The notes under the pieces were generated by a model. That model was given only the letters and a program-made list of their open reading frames with translations, searched no databases and had not been told where the DNA came from. The translations under genes and the position numbers were made by a program. From Novosphingobium beihaiense (GTDB lineage: Bacteria > Pseudomonadota > Alphaproteobacteria > Sphingomonadales > Sphingomonadaceae): a stretch of 36,675 bases of DNA. The stretch is taken from the NCBI RefSeq assembly GCF_022832375.1, contig NZ_JALHLG010000038.1, positions 1 through 36,675 of the forward strand, read 5' to 3'. How positions within the stretch are numbered: the first letter of the stretch is position 1; every line of letters starts with the position of its first letter. Below are positions 1 to 8,903 of the stretch, piece by piece.

Positions 1-40
1 CAGCGGAGCAGGATATGCCTCAATCTGAATCAGAAAAACT

Positions 41-268
41 CTAGGACTGCGCCGCCAGCCACACCCTGACGGCGCTGGCGAGGCCGGGGGGAGGAGATGC
101 TTCCAGCCGCTCCGCATCGATACGCGCCACCAGCGCGTTGACGGGAACCCCTTCGCGAACCGCCGCCGTTTTCAGCATGTCCCAGAACACGGGTTCGAGG
201 CTGATCGATGTCTTGTGCCCGGCGATTTCGACCGAGCGTTTGACTGGCGGATGGTAGAGCGGCGTCAT
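41..268 (-). CDS. Ribbon-helix-helix domain protein
   Basis: A 75-residue protein starting MTPLYHPPVKRSVEIAGHK and ending at a stop at 41-43. The segment HKTSISLEPVFWDMLK followed by a helix-rich stretch (REGVPVNALVARIDAER) fits the small alphaproteobacterial ribbon-helix-helix family (RHH_4 type), whose members resemble Arc/MetJ-class DNA-binding proteins and would act as dimers. The ATG at 268 is preferred: the frame stays open upstream to 331, but that extension runs into the end of the cyclase gene and is low-complexity. The start lies about 20 bases beyond the stop of the diguanylate cyclase gene, so the two are probably co-transcribed. The target DNA is unknown. The family call is by sequence pattern; the regulatory role is inferred. 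Confidence 0.75.
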   Translation of the reverse strand: MTPLYHPPVKRSVEIAGHKTSISLEPVFWDMLKTAAVREGVPVNALVARIDAERLEASPPPGLASAVRVWLAAQS

Positions 269-287
269 CACGCTTTCCCGGGCGGCG

Positions 288-2060
288 TCAGGCCGCCGCG
301 CGCACGCAGCCGCGGCCTTGGTGCTTGGCATTGTACAGCGCCAGGTCGGCCGCGTCGAAGAACTGGCCCCGCGACATGCTGGGGTGCAGTTCGGCCACGC
401 CGCAACTGATGGAAGCGTTGAGGTGAATGTTGCGCTGTTCGAAGACGGGCGTGAGCCGGAAGGAATCCGTCAGGCGTTCGCAGGCGGCCTTGGCGATGGA
501 AATGTCCCCGTCGAACACGATGGCGAACTCGTCGCCGCCCAGGCGTCCGACGATGTCGGTGCTGCGGGTGTTCGCCTTGATGCGCGCGACAACTTCCTGC
601 AGCACGGCGTCGCCGATAGCGTGGCCGAAGGTGTCGTTGATGGACTTGAAATGGTCCACGTCGATCAGGGCCAGCGATACTGGCCGGGTGACGTCCTTGA
701 CCGCTTCGTCGAAGCGTTGCCGGAAGCCCTTGCGGTTGAGCGCGCCGGTCAGATCGTCGGTCTCCGCCATTTTCGATATCGCCACTTCCCGGGCCTTGCG
801 GGCCGAAACGTCGCGCAGCGTGACGATGGTTCCCAGCCGGACGCCTTCGTGTTCGACGATCCCGGCCGAAGCTTCGAGGGTGATGTCCGGGCGCAGTTTG
901 GGGGTGAATTCGGCGGTCGTTTGCTCCTGCCCGTCCGCCGGGCCGGGCAGGATCGGGAACCGGACGCCGGTTCGCCCGGCAATTTCGCCCAAGGGCTTGC
1001 CAAGCAGGTCCGCGGGTTCGACACCCAGATAATCCTCGATCCGGCCATCGGCCCAGCGGCAGATGCCCCCGCGATCGAGACTGATGATGCCGTCGGGGGA
1101 ATTGCTCATGATCAGGTGCAGCGCTTCTTCCCGTTCGGCCAGCTTGGTCAGGGCCTCGGTATTGGCCGAGACGGTGGCAGCCACGGGCAGCGCTGTGCAC
1201 AGCAGGATGGCCAGATAGATCTGGAAGAAGAACGCATCGAATTCCGGGGCCTGATGCATCAGGGTGATCGGACCCAGGCCGCGGAAGGCCGAGATTCCGC
1301 CGATCAGCGCAATGATAATGACGCCTGCCTGCGTGCCCAGCCTGCCCAGCCGGAAGGACAGCAGGAGCAGCGAGCAGATCGGCAGGAACAGCAGCGGCAT
1401 CGTGTTCTGGCTGAACACGGCGGCGGTCAGCGCGATATGCGTGGCATGCAGTCCCAGAGCCTCGGCCCGTTCGAGCCAGTTCCGCTCCGTGTAGCAACGC
1501 AGATAGCCGCCATCGAGCAGGCTCTTGAGGAACGGCGTGACGATCAGCAGACCCAGCGCGTTGCTGGCGTACCAGCGCAGGAAGGACGGGCCCAAGGGCT
1601 CGCCATAGTTCGCCAGCGATGCCAGCGAACCCAGAAGGGCGCCAAGGGCGGGTGCCAGGATGCCTGCCGAGAGCAGGAAATGCAGCGAGGAGCGGGTGTT
1701 GGCCAGCAGCTCGTTCCCGGAGTCCGAGCGCTGCAGCAGCACAGCGGCCATGACGGTCTGCGCCATGTTGATCGCGCCGTACAGGAGCAGCCCGGCCATC
1801 CAGCCGCGCGTGGCGCCGTTGGCAACGAAGTTACCGGCCCATCCGGCCAGAATGATTGCGGGCCAGCGTTGCCGGGGAGAGGCCAGCAGCAAGGCCAGGA
1901 TCATGGCATCGGCGGGCCATACCGTCGCGTGATTGCGGCCGTCGCTGGTCAGGCGGATTGTGGCGGCGGCCAGCAGGAAATACCCTGTCGCACCAATCAA
2001 CGCAGCCTTGAGGGATGCGGAGTGGGCTATGCGTTTGAACAGATCTGCCGCCTTGTCCAT
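288..2060 (-). CDS. MASE1-PAS-GGDEF diguanylate cyclase, membrane bound
   Basis: A 590-residue inner-membrane signalling protein predicted to make cyclic di-GMP from two GTP. Residues about 15-300 form a multi-helix hydrophobic region typical of the MASE1 sensory domain (note the VWPADAMILALLL segment). Residues about 305-420 look like a PAS sensor (LHLIMSNSPDGIISLDRGG), and about 430-590 is the GGDEF catalytic domain (TDDLTGALNRKGF at its start). The signature GGDEF is intact at residues 508-512. An RxxD inhibitory site (RSTD, 499-502) sits five residues before it, so product feedback inhibition is expected. There is no EAL or HD-GYP phosphodiesterase domain. The ATG at 2060 has only a weak ribosome-binding site. 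The ligand sensed by MASE1 is not predictable. The gene is followed closely by the ribbon-helix-helix gene. Confidence 0.93.
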   Translation of the reverse strand: MDKAADLFKRIAHSASLKAALIGATGYFLLAAATIRLTSDGRNHATVWPADAMILALLLASPRQRWPAIILAGWAGNFVANGATRGWMAGLLLYGAINMAQTVMAAVLLQRSDSGNELLANTRSSLHFLLSAGILAPALGALLGSLASLANYGEPLGPSFLRWYASNALGLLIVTPFLKSLLDGGYLRCYTERNWLERAEALGLHATHIALTAAVFSQNTMPLLFLPICSLLLLSFRLGRLGTQAGVIIIALIGGISAFRGLGPITLMHQAPEFDAFFFQIYLAILLCTALPVAATVSANTEALTKLAEREEALHLIMSNSPDGIISLDRGGICRWADGRIEDYLGVEPADLLGKPLGEIAGRTGVRFPILPGPADGQEQTTAEFTPKLRPDITLEASAGIVEHEGVRLGTIVTLRDVSARKAREVAISKMAETDDLTGALNRKGFRQRFDEAVKDVTRPVSLALIDVDHFKSINDTFGHAIGDAVLQEVVARIKANTRSTDIVGRLGGDEFAIVFDGDISIAKAACERLTDSFRLTPVFEQRNIHLNASISCGVAELHPSMSRGQFFDAADLALYNAKHQGRGCVRAAA

Positions 2061-2182
2061 CTCTGGAGTGATGACAAGTAATGGTTAACTTGACATTGAT
2101 TGGGAGTAGTTGAGTACTCTTAGCATATCAACAGCCATTGACCGCAGAAAATCGTCTTGCGGCCGCGGTTTTGCTGCCGTTC

Positions 2183-2233
2183 GGGGAATGGGCGGGCCGT
2201 GGCCGTGAAAGCCCCCGGTCCGCCCGTTTCCCG
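2183..2233 (-). terminator. Possible terminator after phaB
   Basis: An imperfect inverted repeat just past the phaB stop: GGGAATGGGCGGGCC near 2184 faces GGTCCGCCCGTTTCCC near 2217-2232, with a GC-rich loop. There is no clear U-run on the minus-strand transcript, so it may be a processing or stability hairpin rather than a true intrinsic terminator. Confidence 0.35.
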
Positions 2234-2234
2234 T

Positions 2235-2957
2235 TCAGTACATGTGCTGGCCGCCGTTGATGCTCATGGTCGATCCGGTGACGAACGCGGCATTTTCCGA
2301 GCACAGGAAGGCGACGCCGCGGGCGATTTCGTAAGCGTGGCCGAGACGGCCAACCGGAATCTTCGCGACGATCTTTTCCAGCACCGGGGCAGGCACCGCC
2401 GCCACCATGTCGGTATCGATGTAGCCCGGCGCGATGGCGTTCACGGTCACGCCGTACTTGGCGCCTTCCTGGGCCAGTGCTTTGGTGAAGCCGTGAATGC
2501 CGGACTTGGCCGCGGCGTAGTTCACCTGGCCGTACTGGCCGGCCTGGCCATTGATCGAACCGATGTTGACGATACGCCCCCAGCCGCGTTCGCGCATGCC
2601 GGGAAAGCAGGCCTTGGCCGTGTTGAAGCACCCGCCGAGGTTGATGCGCATCACCTCGTTCCAGTCTTCGAAGCTCATCTTGTGCAGCACGCCGTCCCGG
2701 GTAATGCCGGCATTGTTGACGACGATGTCGACCGGGCCGACCTCTTCGGCAACCCGGGCGCAGCCGTCAATCGTGGCTTCGTGGTCGCCCACATCCCATT
2801 TGTAGGCCGGAATGCCGGTCGTATCGCTGAAGGCCTTGGCCTTCTCGTCATTGCCCGCATAGTTGGCAACGACCGTGTGGCCCCTGTCTTTCAGTGCCAG
2901 CGAGATGGCTTCCCCGATACCTCTGGTCCCGCCTGTAACAATTGCAACGCGTGCCAT
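2235..2957 (-). CDS. phaB: Acetoacetyl-CoA reductase PhaB
   Basis: A 240-residue short-chain dehydrogenase that reduces acetoacetyl-CoA to (R)-3-hydroxybutyryl-CoA with NADPH, the second step of polyhydroxybutyrate synthesis. The Rossmann motif TGGTRGIG is at residues 8-15 and NNAG at 81-84. The catalytic set is N106, S134, Y147 and K151 (QVNYAAAK). The PhaB-type segments NNAGITRDGVLHKM and GRIVNIGSINGQAGQYGQ, plus the C-terminus SINGGQHMY, separate it from FabG. The ATG at 2957 is chosen because the protein begins directly at the Rossmann fold and an AAAGG sequence sits about seven bases upstream. The frame is open further upstream but lacks homology there. No phaA or phaC gene lies in the window, so the gene stands apart from the rest of its pathway. 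Confidence 0.93.
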   Translation of the reverse strand: MARVAIVTGGTRGIGEAISLALKDRGHTVVANYAGNDEKAKAFSDTTGIPAYKWDVGDHEATIDGCARVAEEVGPVDIVVNNAGITRDGVLHKMSFEDWNEVMRINLGGCFNTAKACFPGMRERGWGRIVNIGSINGQAGQYGQVNYAAAKSGIHGFTKALAQEGAKYGVTVNAIAPGYIDTDMVAAVPAPVLEKIVAKIPVGRLGHAYEIARGVAFLCSENAAFVTGSTMSINGGQHMY

Positions 2958-3112
2958 ATCAAGCCTTTCGCTTAGTGTGCATCCACCAGGCGCAGTGCTA
3001 GGAAATACCAAGTAATTGAGCAAGGGCGGCAGGGCGTTGTTCGATAGCTGTTAGATGCAATTGGAATTGCTTTTCGTGCAAGGCCGATTGCCGAAATCAG
3101 AAACGGAACGGA

Positions 3113-3877
3113 TCAGAAGCGGAACTGGGTGCCTACGTAAACGGCCTGGCTGTCCTGCCGCCCGTCGGTAAGTGGCAGCAGGCGTTCGCGGTCCTGCGAA
3201 TAGCGCACGCCCGCCGTCACGTCGATGTGGTCGGTCACGCGATAGGCGCCGCTCAGATCCACTTCCCCGGCGTCTCCAGCGAATGTGCGCGGGGCCCGGC
3301 CGGGCGCGCGCTTTTCGTCGATCGAGAGGCGGGTGCTGAAGCGCGGGTTGGCGCCTGTCCGCGTTTCGCTTCCCGGCTGCAGGCTGAATTTCTTGAGATC
3401 GGGCATCTCGGCCCCCGGTTTGTTCGCGGCCGGGGGGGCGAGGGGCTGCGCGAAATTCTGATAGCCGCGCGACGTACCCAGATTGAACGCGGCCTGCGCG
3501 ATGCGCACGTTCCCTGGCTCGCTGGCGGCCTGCGCCTTTTCGGTCGTGCCATGCACGATGATCACTTTGGCGGCCTGCGGATCGACGCGCACCGCGACCG
3601 TTACCGCCCTTTCGGTGCGGTTGGGGGTGCCCGCGGGCGTGAAGGGGAAGAGCTCTCCCTTGGCGAGCGAGCGCATGGCAATGACGCGCGACAGGTTTTC
3701 CGGCGAGGCTTCCGGGCTCAAAGCGCCGATTCCCGCAGCGGGGCGGGAGCGGGAAGAAAACGTGGCGGAAAAGGCCATGACGGCACTGGGCAGGGCGAGC
3801 ACGCCGACACAGCCGGCCAGCATCATGCCAGCTTTCATGCCGCTTCCCGGCGCAGTCTGAGGTTTCGAGCCCATCAT
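3113..3877 (-). CDS. Small predicted outer-membrane protein, unknown function
   Basis: A 254-residue protein not assigned to a named family. The N-terminus carries a hydrophobic signal-like segment (MKAGMMLAGCVGVLALPSAV). The middle is polar and proline-rich. The last 50 or so residues alternate in the manner of outer-membrane beta strands (VDLSGAYRV, IDVTAGVRYS) and the protein ends in AVYVGTQFRF. A terminal phenylalanine in such a pattern is the usual recognition signal for the BAM complex. Only two to four strands are visible, too few for a complete barrel on its own. The ATG at 3877 gives the longest product. An internal ATG at 3838 has a better ribosome-binding sequence (GGGAAG) and places the signal peptide exactly at the N-terminus, so it may be the true start. 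Outer-membrane location is inferred. Confidence 0.7.
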   Translation of the reverse strand: MMGSKPQTAPGSGMKAGMMLAGCVGVLALPSAVMAFSATFSSRSRPAAGIGALSPEASPENLSRVIAMRSLAKGELFPFTPAGTPNRTERAVTVAVRVDPQAAKVIIVHGTTEKAQAASEPGNVRIAQAAFNLGTSRGYQNFAQPLAPPAANKPGAEMPDLKKFSLQPGSETRTGANPRFSTRLSIDEKRAPGRAPRTFAGDAGEVDLSGAYRVTDHIDVTAGVRYSQDRERLLPLTDGRQDSQAVYVGTQFRF

Positions 3878-4061
3878 GCAGACTTGTTGAAGTTGCCCTG
3901 TCGTGCCTTCCGTGCCGCACCGCCCGTTGCCATACTGGCAGCGGAACCGGCCAGCCCGCTTGTATGCTCAGGCAGCCTTAACACAGCCTGATCGCCTTGG
4001 GGAAGTGGGGCGCGGGCGGTGTTCAGCGATGGTTTAGGCGGCAAGGCCGAGGAACGCACAC

Positions 4062-4089
4062 TTGCCGCATGGGCAGTGGCGGTTATAGA
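4062..4089 (+). promoter_or_regulatory. Candidate promoter for the DUF3576-leuS run
   Basis: TTGCCG at 4062-4067 and TATAGA at 4084-4089, separated by 16 bases, lie 65 bases upstream of the DUF3576 gene. This is a reasonable match to a housekeeping sigma-factor promoter, made by eye only. Confidence 0.3.
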
Positions 4090-4153
4090 GGCGAAGAACG
4101 GCAGGTTCCGGTATCCCGGTTCCGCCAGCTAAGATCAGGAACTGGGAACAACA

Positions 4154-4621
4154 ATGACAGGCAGCACCGATACCGGCTTTTTCACCGCGCGCTCGCTGGC
4201 CGCAACGGCGGCTTGTGCCGCGGCCGCGCTCGCCCTGGCCGGCTGTGGTGGCGGCAGGAAGCAGACCGGCGCCGTGCTGGCTCCGTCGCAGGTCACTACG
4301 ATCGGTGTGAACAGCTACCTGTGGCGCGCCAGCCTCGATTCGCTTTCGTTCATGCCGCTGCTCCAGTCCGACAGCGCAGGCGGTGTCATCGTCACCGACT
4401 GGTATATCAATCCCAAGGATCCGGGCGAACGGGTGAAAGTCTCCGTCCTGATTCTCGACAAGGATCTGCGCGCCGATGCGCTGAAAGTCACGGCGGTGCG
4501 CGAAGTGGCCAAGGATGGCGGCTGGGTGCCCGCGCCAGTGCAGGCGGCCACGGTGCAGAAGCTGGAAGACATTATCCTGACCCGTGCACGCGATCTGCGC
4601 CGCGATTCGATCAGCGGCTGA
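4154..4621 (+). CDS. DUF3576 domain lipoprotein
   Basis: A 155-residue predicted lipoprotein. A signal peptide ends in the lipobox LAGC, giving acylated Cys31. The remainder matches the alphaproteobacterial DUF3576 family, whose signature IGVNSYLWRASLDSLSFMP is present with only minor variation. Family members are commonly found just upstream of leuS and lptE, as here. The biochemical role is not established; the link to envelope biogenesis is inferred from the lipoprotein nature and the lptE neighbour. The stop is about 50 bases before leuS, consistent with one transcript. Confidence 0.88.
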   Translation: MTGSTDTGFFTARSLAATAACAAAALALAGCGGGRKQTGAVLAPSQVTTIGVNSYLWRASLDSLSFMPLLQSDSAGGVIVTDWYINPKDPGERVKVSVLILDKDLRADALKVTAVREVAKDGGWVPAPVQAATVQKLEDIILTRARDLRRDSISG

Positions 4622-4671
4622 TCTGCAATTTTGGTTCGCGGGTGTTCAGGCCCGCAGGAGACTAGACTGAC

Positions 4672-7188
4672 ATGAATGAGCGGTTCGATCCGGCTCAGGC
4701 GGATACCCGCTGGCAGGCCGCGTGGGACGAGGCGCAGTGCTTCAAGGCGGATGACAGCAGCGCGAAGCCGCGCAGCTACGTCCTGGAGATGTTCCCTTAT
4801 CCTTCGGGGCGCATCCACATCGGCCACGTGCGCAATTACACGATGGGCGACGTGCTGGCGCGCTACAAGCGCATGCGCGGTTTCGAAGTGCTGCACCCGA
4901 TGGGCTGGGACGCGTTCGGCATGCCCGCCGAAAACGCCGCCATGGAAAAGGGCGTGCACCCCGGCGGCTGGACGCGCGACAACATCGCCAACATGAAGGC
5001 GCAGTTGAAGCGCCTCGGTTTTGCGCTCGACTGGAGCCGCGAACTGGCGACCTGCGAGCCCGAATATTACGGCCAGGAACAGTCGCTGTTCATCGATCTC
5101 TATGAGGCGGGGCTCGTCTACCGCAAGGAATCGGCGGTGAACTGGGATCCGGTCGACCAAACCGTGCTCGCCAACGAGCAGGTGATCGACGGGCGCGGCT
5201 GGCGCTCGGGCGCGCTGGTGGAGAAGCGCAAGCTCTCCCAGTGGTTCCTCAAGATCACCGACTTTGCCGACGAACTGCTCGAAGGGCTCTCCACGCTCGA
5301 CAAGTGGCCGGAAAAGGTCCGGACCATGCAGGAAAACTGGATCGGCAAGAGCCAGGGTCTGCAGTTCCGCTTCAAGCCCGCCAATTTCGATTCGGAAATC
5401 GAGGTCTATTCGACCCGGCCGGACACGATCTTCGGCGCCAGCTTCGTGGCTGTCGCCGCCGAACATCCGGTGGCCCAGCAAGTGGCGGCCACGTCGCCCG
5501 AAGCGCAGGTCTTCATCGAGGAATGCAAGCGTGGCGGCACTACGGCGGCCGAGCTGGAAACGGCGGAGAAGCTGGGTTTCGGTACGGGTCTGCGCGTCGT
5601 GCACCCCTTCACCGGGGCCGAACTGCCGGTCTACATCGCCAACTTCGTGCTGATGGACTACGGCACGGGCGCGGTCATGGCGGTCCCCGGCCACGACCAG
5701 CGCGACTTCGAGTTCGCCACCAAGTACGGCCTGCCGATCCTGCGCGTGGTCGCGGCGAACGCGGACGAGGCGGACAAGCCCTTCGCCGGTGAGGCCGAGG
5801 CGGGCGACGGCCTGCTCGTCCATTCGGACTTCCTCGACGGCATGGCCGTGGCCGACGCCAAGGCCGCCGTCATCGCCCGCGCCGAAAGCGAAGGCTGGGG
5901 CGAGGGCAAGACGGTATGGCGCCTGCGCGACTGGGGCGTGAGCCGCCAGCGCTACTGGGGCACGCCGATCCCATTCATCCACTGCGAAGTCTGCGGCGTC
6001 GTGCCGGTGCCCAAGAAGCAGCTTCCGGTCACGCTGCCCGAGGACGTCGATTTCAAGACGCCGGGCAACCCGCTGGCGCGCCATGCCACCTGGAAGCATG
6101 TCGATTGCCCGCAGTGCGGCAAGCCCGCGCGGCGTGAGACCGACACACTCGATACTTTCGTCGATTCGTCGTGGTACTTCCTGCGCTTCGCCAGCCAGCC
6201 GGACGACCGGCCTTTCGATCCCGCGAAGATCGCCGAGTGGCTGCCGGTCGAGCAGTATATCGGCGGCATCGAGCATGCGATCCTGCACTTGCTCTACGCC
6301 CGCTTCTGGACCCGCGCGCTGGCCCGCATCGGCAAGATCGAAGTGAAGGAGCCATTCGGCAGCCTGTTCACGCAGGGCATGGTCACGCACGAGGTCTATT
6401 CGCGCAAGGAAGATGGGCGCGAGATCTACTTCGGCCCCGCCGAGATCGAGCGTACAGCCGACGGCGCGACGCTGAAGGAAGATGGCCAGCCGGTCACGGT
6501 CGGCAAAGTCATCAAGATGTCGAAGTCGAAGAAGAACGTGGTCGATCCGGACGAGATCGTCGCGACATACGGCGCCGACGCGATCCGCTGGTTCATGCTC
6601 TCCGACAGCCCGCCCGAGCGCGACCTGCCCTGGTCCGAATCCGGCATCGAGGGCTGTGCGCGCTTTGTCCAGCGCCTGTGGCGCCTCTTCGCCCAGCACG
6701 ACGCGGCGGCCGAAGGCGAGGACAAGGCGGTCGACCGCAAGGTCCACCAGACCGTGGCCGCCGTTGCCGAAGACATCGAATCGCTCGGCTTCAACAAGGC
6801 CGTGGCGCGCATCTACGAACTGACCGGCGTGATCGAGAAGGCAAAGCCTTCGGCCAGCCGTTCGGTCGCGATCCGCAAGCTCTTGCTGCTGGTTTCGCCT
6901 ATGATGCCGCACCTTGCCGAAGAGGCTTACGCGGAATTCGGCGAAGGCCTCGTTGCCCATGCCGTGTGGCCTGAAGTCGATCCGGCGTTGCTGGTCGAGG
7001 ACGAAGTGACCATTGCCGTGCAGGTAAAAGGCAAGCTGCGCGACACACTGACGGTCGCCAAGGGCACCGCGAAAGAAGAGCTGGAGGCGCTTGCCCTCGC
7101 CAGCGAGAAGGTGCAGCGTGCCCTTGATGGAGCAGAAATCCGCAAGGTGATCGTCGTGCCCGACCGTCTGGTGAATCTCGTCGCGTGA
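4672..7188 (+). CDS. leuS: Leucyl-tRNA synthetase
   Basis: An 838-residue class Ia synthetase that charges tRNA-Leu with leucine using ATP in the cytoplasm. The ATP-binding signature HIGH is at residues 49-52 within [16 protein letters not shown], and KMSKS is at 615-619. Between them is the CP1 editing domain, including the threonine-rich [12 protein letters not shown] segment and the conserved [20 protein letters not shown] motif that hydrolyses mischarged tRNA. A pair of Cys clusters (CEVCG and CPQC) in the middle suggests a zinc-binding insert. The C-terminal anticodon-binding and LeuS-specific regions are complete, and the length is normal. The stop TGA overlaps the GTG start of lptE, so the two are translationally coupled. 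Confidence 0.98.
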   Translation: MNERFDPAQADTRWQAAWDEAQCFKADDSSAKPRSYVLEMFPYPSGRIHIGHVRNYTMGDVLARYKRMRGFEVLHPMGWDAFGMPAENAAMEKGVHPGGWTRDNIANMKAQLKRLGFALDWSRELATCEPEYYGQEQSLFIDLYEAGLVYRKESAVNWDPVDQTVLANEQVIDGRGWRSGALVEKRKLSQWFLKITDFADELLEGLSTLDKWPEKVRTMQENWIGKSQGLQFRFKPANFDSEIEVYSTRPDTIFGASFVAVAAEHPVAQQVAATSPEAQVFIEECKRGGTTAAELETAEKLGFGTGLRVVHPFTGAELPVYIANFVLMDYGTGAVMAVPGHDQRDFEFATKYGLPILRVVAANADEADKPFAGEAEAGDGLLVHSDFLDGMAVADAKAAVIARAESEGWGEGKTVWRLRDWGVSRQRYWGTPIPFIHCEVCGVVPVPKKQLPVTLPEDVDFKTPGNPLARHATWKHVDCPQCGKPARRETDTLDTFVDSSWYFLRFASQPDDRPFDPAKIAEWLPVEQYIGGIEHAILHLLYARFWTRALARIGKIEVKEPFGSLFTQGMVTHEVYSRKEDGREIYFGPAEIERTADGATLKEDGQPVTVGKVIKMSKSKKNVVDPDEIVATYGADAIRWFMLSDSPPERDLPWSESGIEGCARFVQRLWRLFAQHDAAAEGEDKAVDRKVHQTVAAVAEDIESLGFNKAVARIYELTGVIEKAKPSASRSVAIRKLLLLVSPMMPHLAEEAYAEFGEGLVAHAVWPEVDPALLVEDEVTIAVQVKGKLRDTLTVAKGTAKEELEALALASEKVQRALDGAEIRKVIVVPDRLVNLVA

Positions 7189-7697
7189 AGAGGCTGCGCG
7201 CCTTTGCCGCAGCCCTGATGCTGGCTGCGCCCGCACTTTCAGGCTGCGGGCTGCAGCCGATGTATGCGGGCGGCGGCAGCGGCACCGTGGCGCGCGGGCT
7301 GGCCGATGTGCAGGTCTCCGCGATCGAGGGCAAGGCGGGCTGGCTGGTGCGCAATGCACTGGTCGATCAGCTCGGCTCGGGCAAGGCGGGCGTATCGCCG
7401 AAGTACCGGCTCGATGTGCGTCTGGACGACAAGCTGGAAGGCTTCGCCCTGCTTTCGGACGATACCATCGGCCGCGAACGCCGCACGCTGCGCGCGCGCT
7501 ATCAGCTTGTCGACATGGCGAGCGGCGAAGTGGTGCTCGATGCGACGGCCGGGGCCGATGCGGGGATCGACGTCGTTTCGTCGGACTATGCGACGATTGC
7601 AGCCGAACAGACCGCGCTGGAAAATCTCTCCAAGGATGTCGCCGGGCGCATTGTCACTAGCGTCGCGCTGCGCCTGCGTGGCAATACGGCCCAGTAA
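7185..7697 (+). CDS. lptE: LPS assembly lipoprotein LptE
   Basis: A 170-residue outer-membrane lipoprotein that plugs the LptD barrel and helps insert lipopolysaccharide into the outer leaflet. A short signal peptide ends in the lipobox LSGC (Cys21), followed by GLQPMYAGG, the typical alphaproteobacterial LptE start. The body has the expected alternating strand and helix pattern ([34 protein letters not shown]). The start is GTG and shares its last two bases with the leuS stop (GTGA), a strong reason to accept this start. holA begins 18 bases after the stop. The leuS-lptE-holA order is conserved in related bacteria. Confidence 0.92.
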   Translation: MKRLRAFAAALMLAAPALSGCGLQPMYAGGGSGTVARGLADVQVSAIEGKAGWLVRNALVDQLGSGKAGVSPKYRLDVRLDDKLEGFALLSDDTIGRERRTLRARYQLVDMASGEVVLDATAGADAGIDVVSSDYATIAAEQTALENLSKDVAGRIVTSVALRLRGNTAQ

Positions 7698-7715
7698 GAT
7701 CATGGGTAAGGGCCG

Positions 7716-8750
7716 GTGAAGGCGACGCAAAAGGACTTCGCCGGCATGGCGGGGCGGGCGGCCGAGCAGGCCCGCGTGTTCTTCTTCTGCGGCCCCGATG
7801 AGGCGGGCGCCACCGATGCGGCGGCAAAGATTGTCTCACTGCTGCGGGACCCGGGCGAACGTGTCGAACTGGCAGGCTCGGACTTGCGCAAGGACCCGGT
7901 GCGGCTGGGGGACGAGGCCCGTTCGAATTCGCTGTTTGGCGGCACGCGGCACATTTGGGTGCGGGCGCAGGGGGATGAGGTGCACGACGCCGTGCAGACC
8001 CTGCTCGAAAATGCCGTGGAGGCCTGCCCGGTTCTGATCGTTGCCACCGGCGCGACCGATAAATCGCGCACGGCCAAGCTGCTGGCCAGCCGGAGCGATG
8101 GTCTTGTGGCCATGTTCTATCCGCCCGATCTCGGTTCGGTCACGGCCTCGGTGCGCACGATGGCCAATGCGGCCGGGCTCAAGATGGGCAGCGAGATCGC
8201 CGAGCGGATCGCGCGTGCATCGGGGCTCGATACGCGGATCGCCCGCTCCGAAGTGGCCAAGCTGGCGCTCTATCTCGATGCCATGCCGGAAACGCCGCGT
8301 CCCGTTTCAGGGGCGGATCTCGACGCGGTCGGCGCTCAGACTGAGGATGACGATTTCACGCCGCTGGTCGACGCCGCGCTTGGCGGCCGGCGCGAGGCGA
8401 TCGGGCCCGAACTCAAGCGAATGCGCGAACTGGGGCTGAACCCTGTCGGCCTCCTGCTGGCTTTCGAGCGCCGCGCGGCCCAGCTGGCCGCACTCAACGC
8501 CCGGCTAGGCCGCAATCCCGACGTTTCCGGCTTCCTGAAGGCGGAAGCGGGAGCGCGCCGGATCTTCTGGAAAGACCAGCCCGCCCTGGGCGCGCAGCTC
8601 AGGATCTGGCGCGGCCCTAGACTGGAACGGCTCGTTGCGGGCCTTGTGTCCTTGCATCAGTCCCTGCTGGCGAACAGCCACGACTCGGAACTGCTATTGG
8701 CAGAAGGACTGACGAAGATTACGCGGATCGCATGTCTTGGCGCCAAATAG
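7716..8750 (+). CDS. holA: DNA polymerase III delta subunit
   Basis: A 344-residue clamp-loader subunit that opens the beta sliding clamp in the replisome. The N-terminal region has the HolA pattern of a P-loop-like fold without a working Walker motif (VFFFCGPDEAGATDAAAKI). The middle has the family landmarks (RHIWVRAQGDEV, VLIVATGATDKSRTAKLL, YPPD) and the C-terminus the helical collar domain (NPVGLLLAFERRAAQLAALNARL, FWKDQPALGAQLRIW). The GTG at 7716 is used; it follows a GGTAAGGGCC sequence that can serve as a weak ribosome-binding site. It is the last gene of the DUF3576-leuS-lptE-holA run. No clear intrinsic terminator follows. Confidence 0.93.
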   Translation: MKATQKDFAGMAGRAAEQARVFFFCGPDEAGATDAAAKIVSLLRDPGERVELAGSDLRKDPVRLGDEARSNSLFGGTRHIWVRAQGDEVHDAVQTLLENAVEACPVLIVATGATDKSRTAKLLASRSDGLVAMFYPPDLGSVTASVRTMANAAGLKMGSEIAERIARASGLDTRIARSEVAKLALYLDAMPETPRPVSGADLDAVGAQTEDDDFTPLVDAALGGRREAIGPELKRMRELGLNPVGLLLAFERRAAQLAALNARLGRNPDVSGFLKAEAGARRIFWKDQPALGAQLRIWRGPRLERLVAGLVSLHQSLLANSHDSELLLAEGLTKITRIACLGAK

Positions 8751-8903
8751 CCGATAAACAGAACGGTTTGACAGATAACGCTTTTTGTCATTTCCGGTTT
8801 CGTTTTCAAACGCTGGAACCTAATGTAACGCCCTAAGGGGCATTGCTGCGGGTGTCTGGTGGGGGCTGAAGACTGGGTAATGGGAACAGGGAGTGCTGGA
8901 CCG

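Noticed and set aside
4315..7359. A 1014-residue open frame on the minus strand over leuS and lptE
   Set aside because: Antisense to leuS, which has all its motifs; the translation is low-complexity and matches no family.
8768..8773. TTGACA as a -35 box for the sugar-transferase gene
   Set aside because: No acceptable -10 sequence lies 16-18 bases downstream; the motif may be chance or may belong to a small TGACA/TGTCA inverted repeat.
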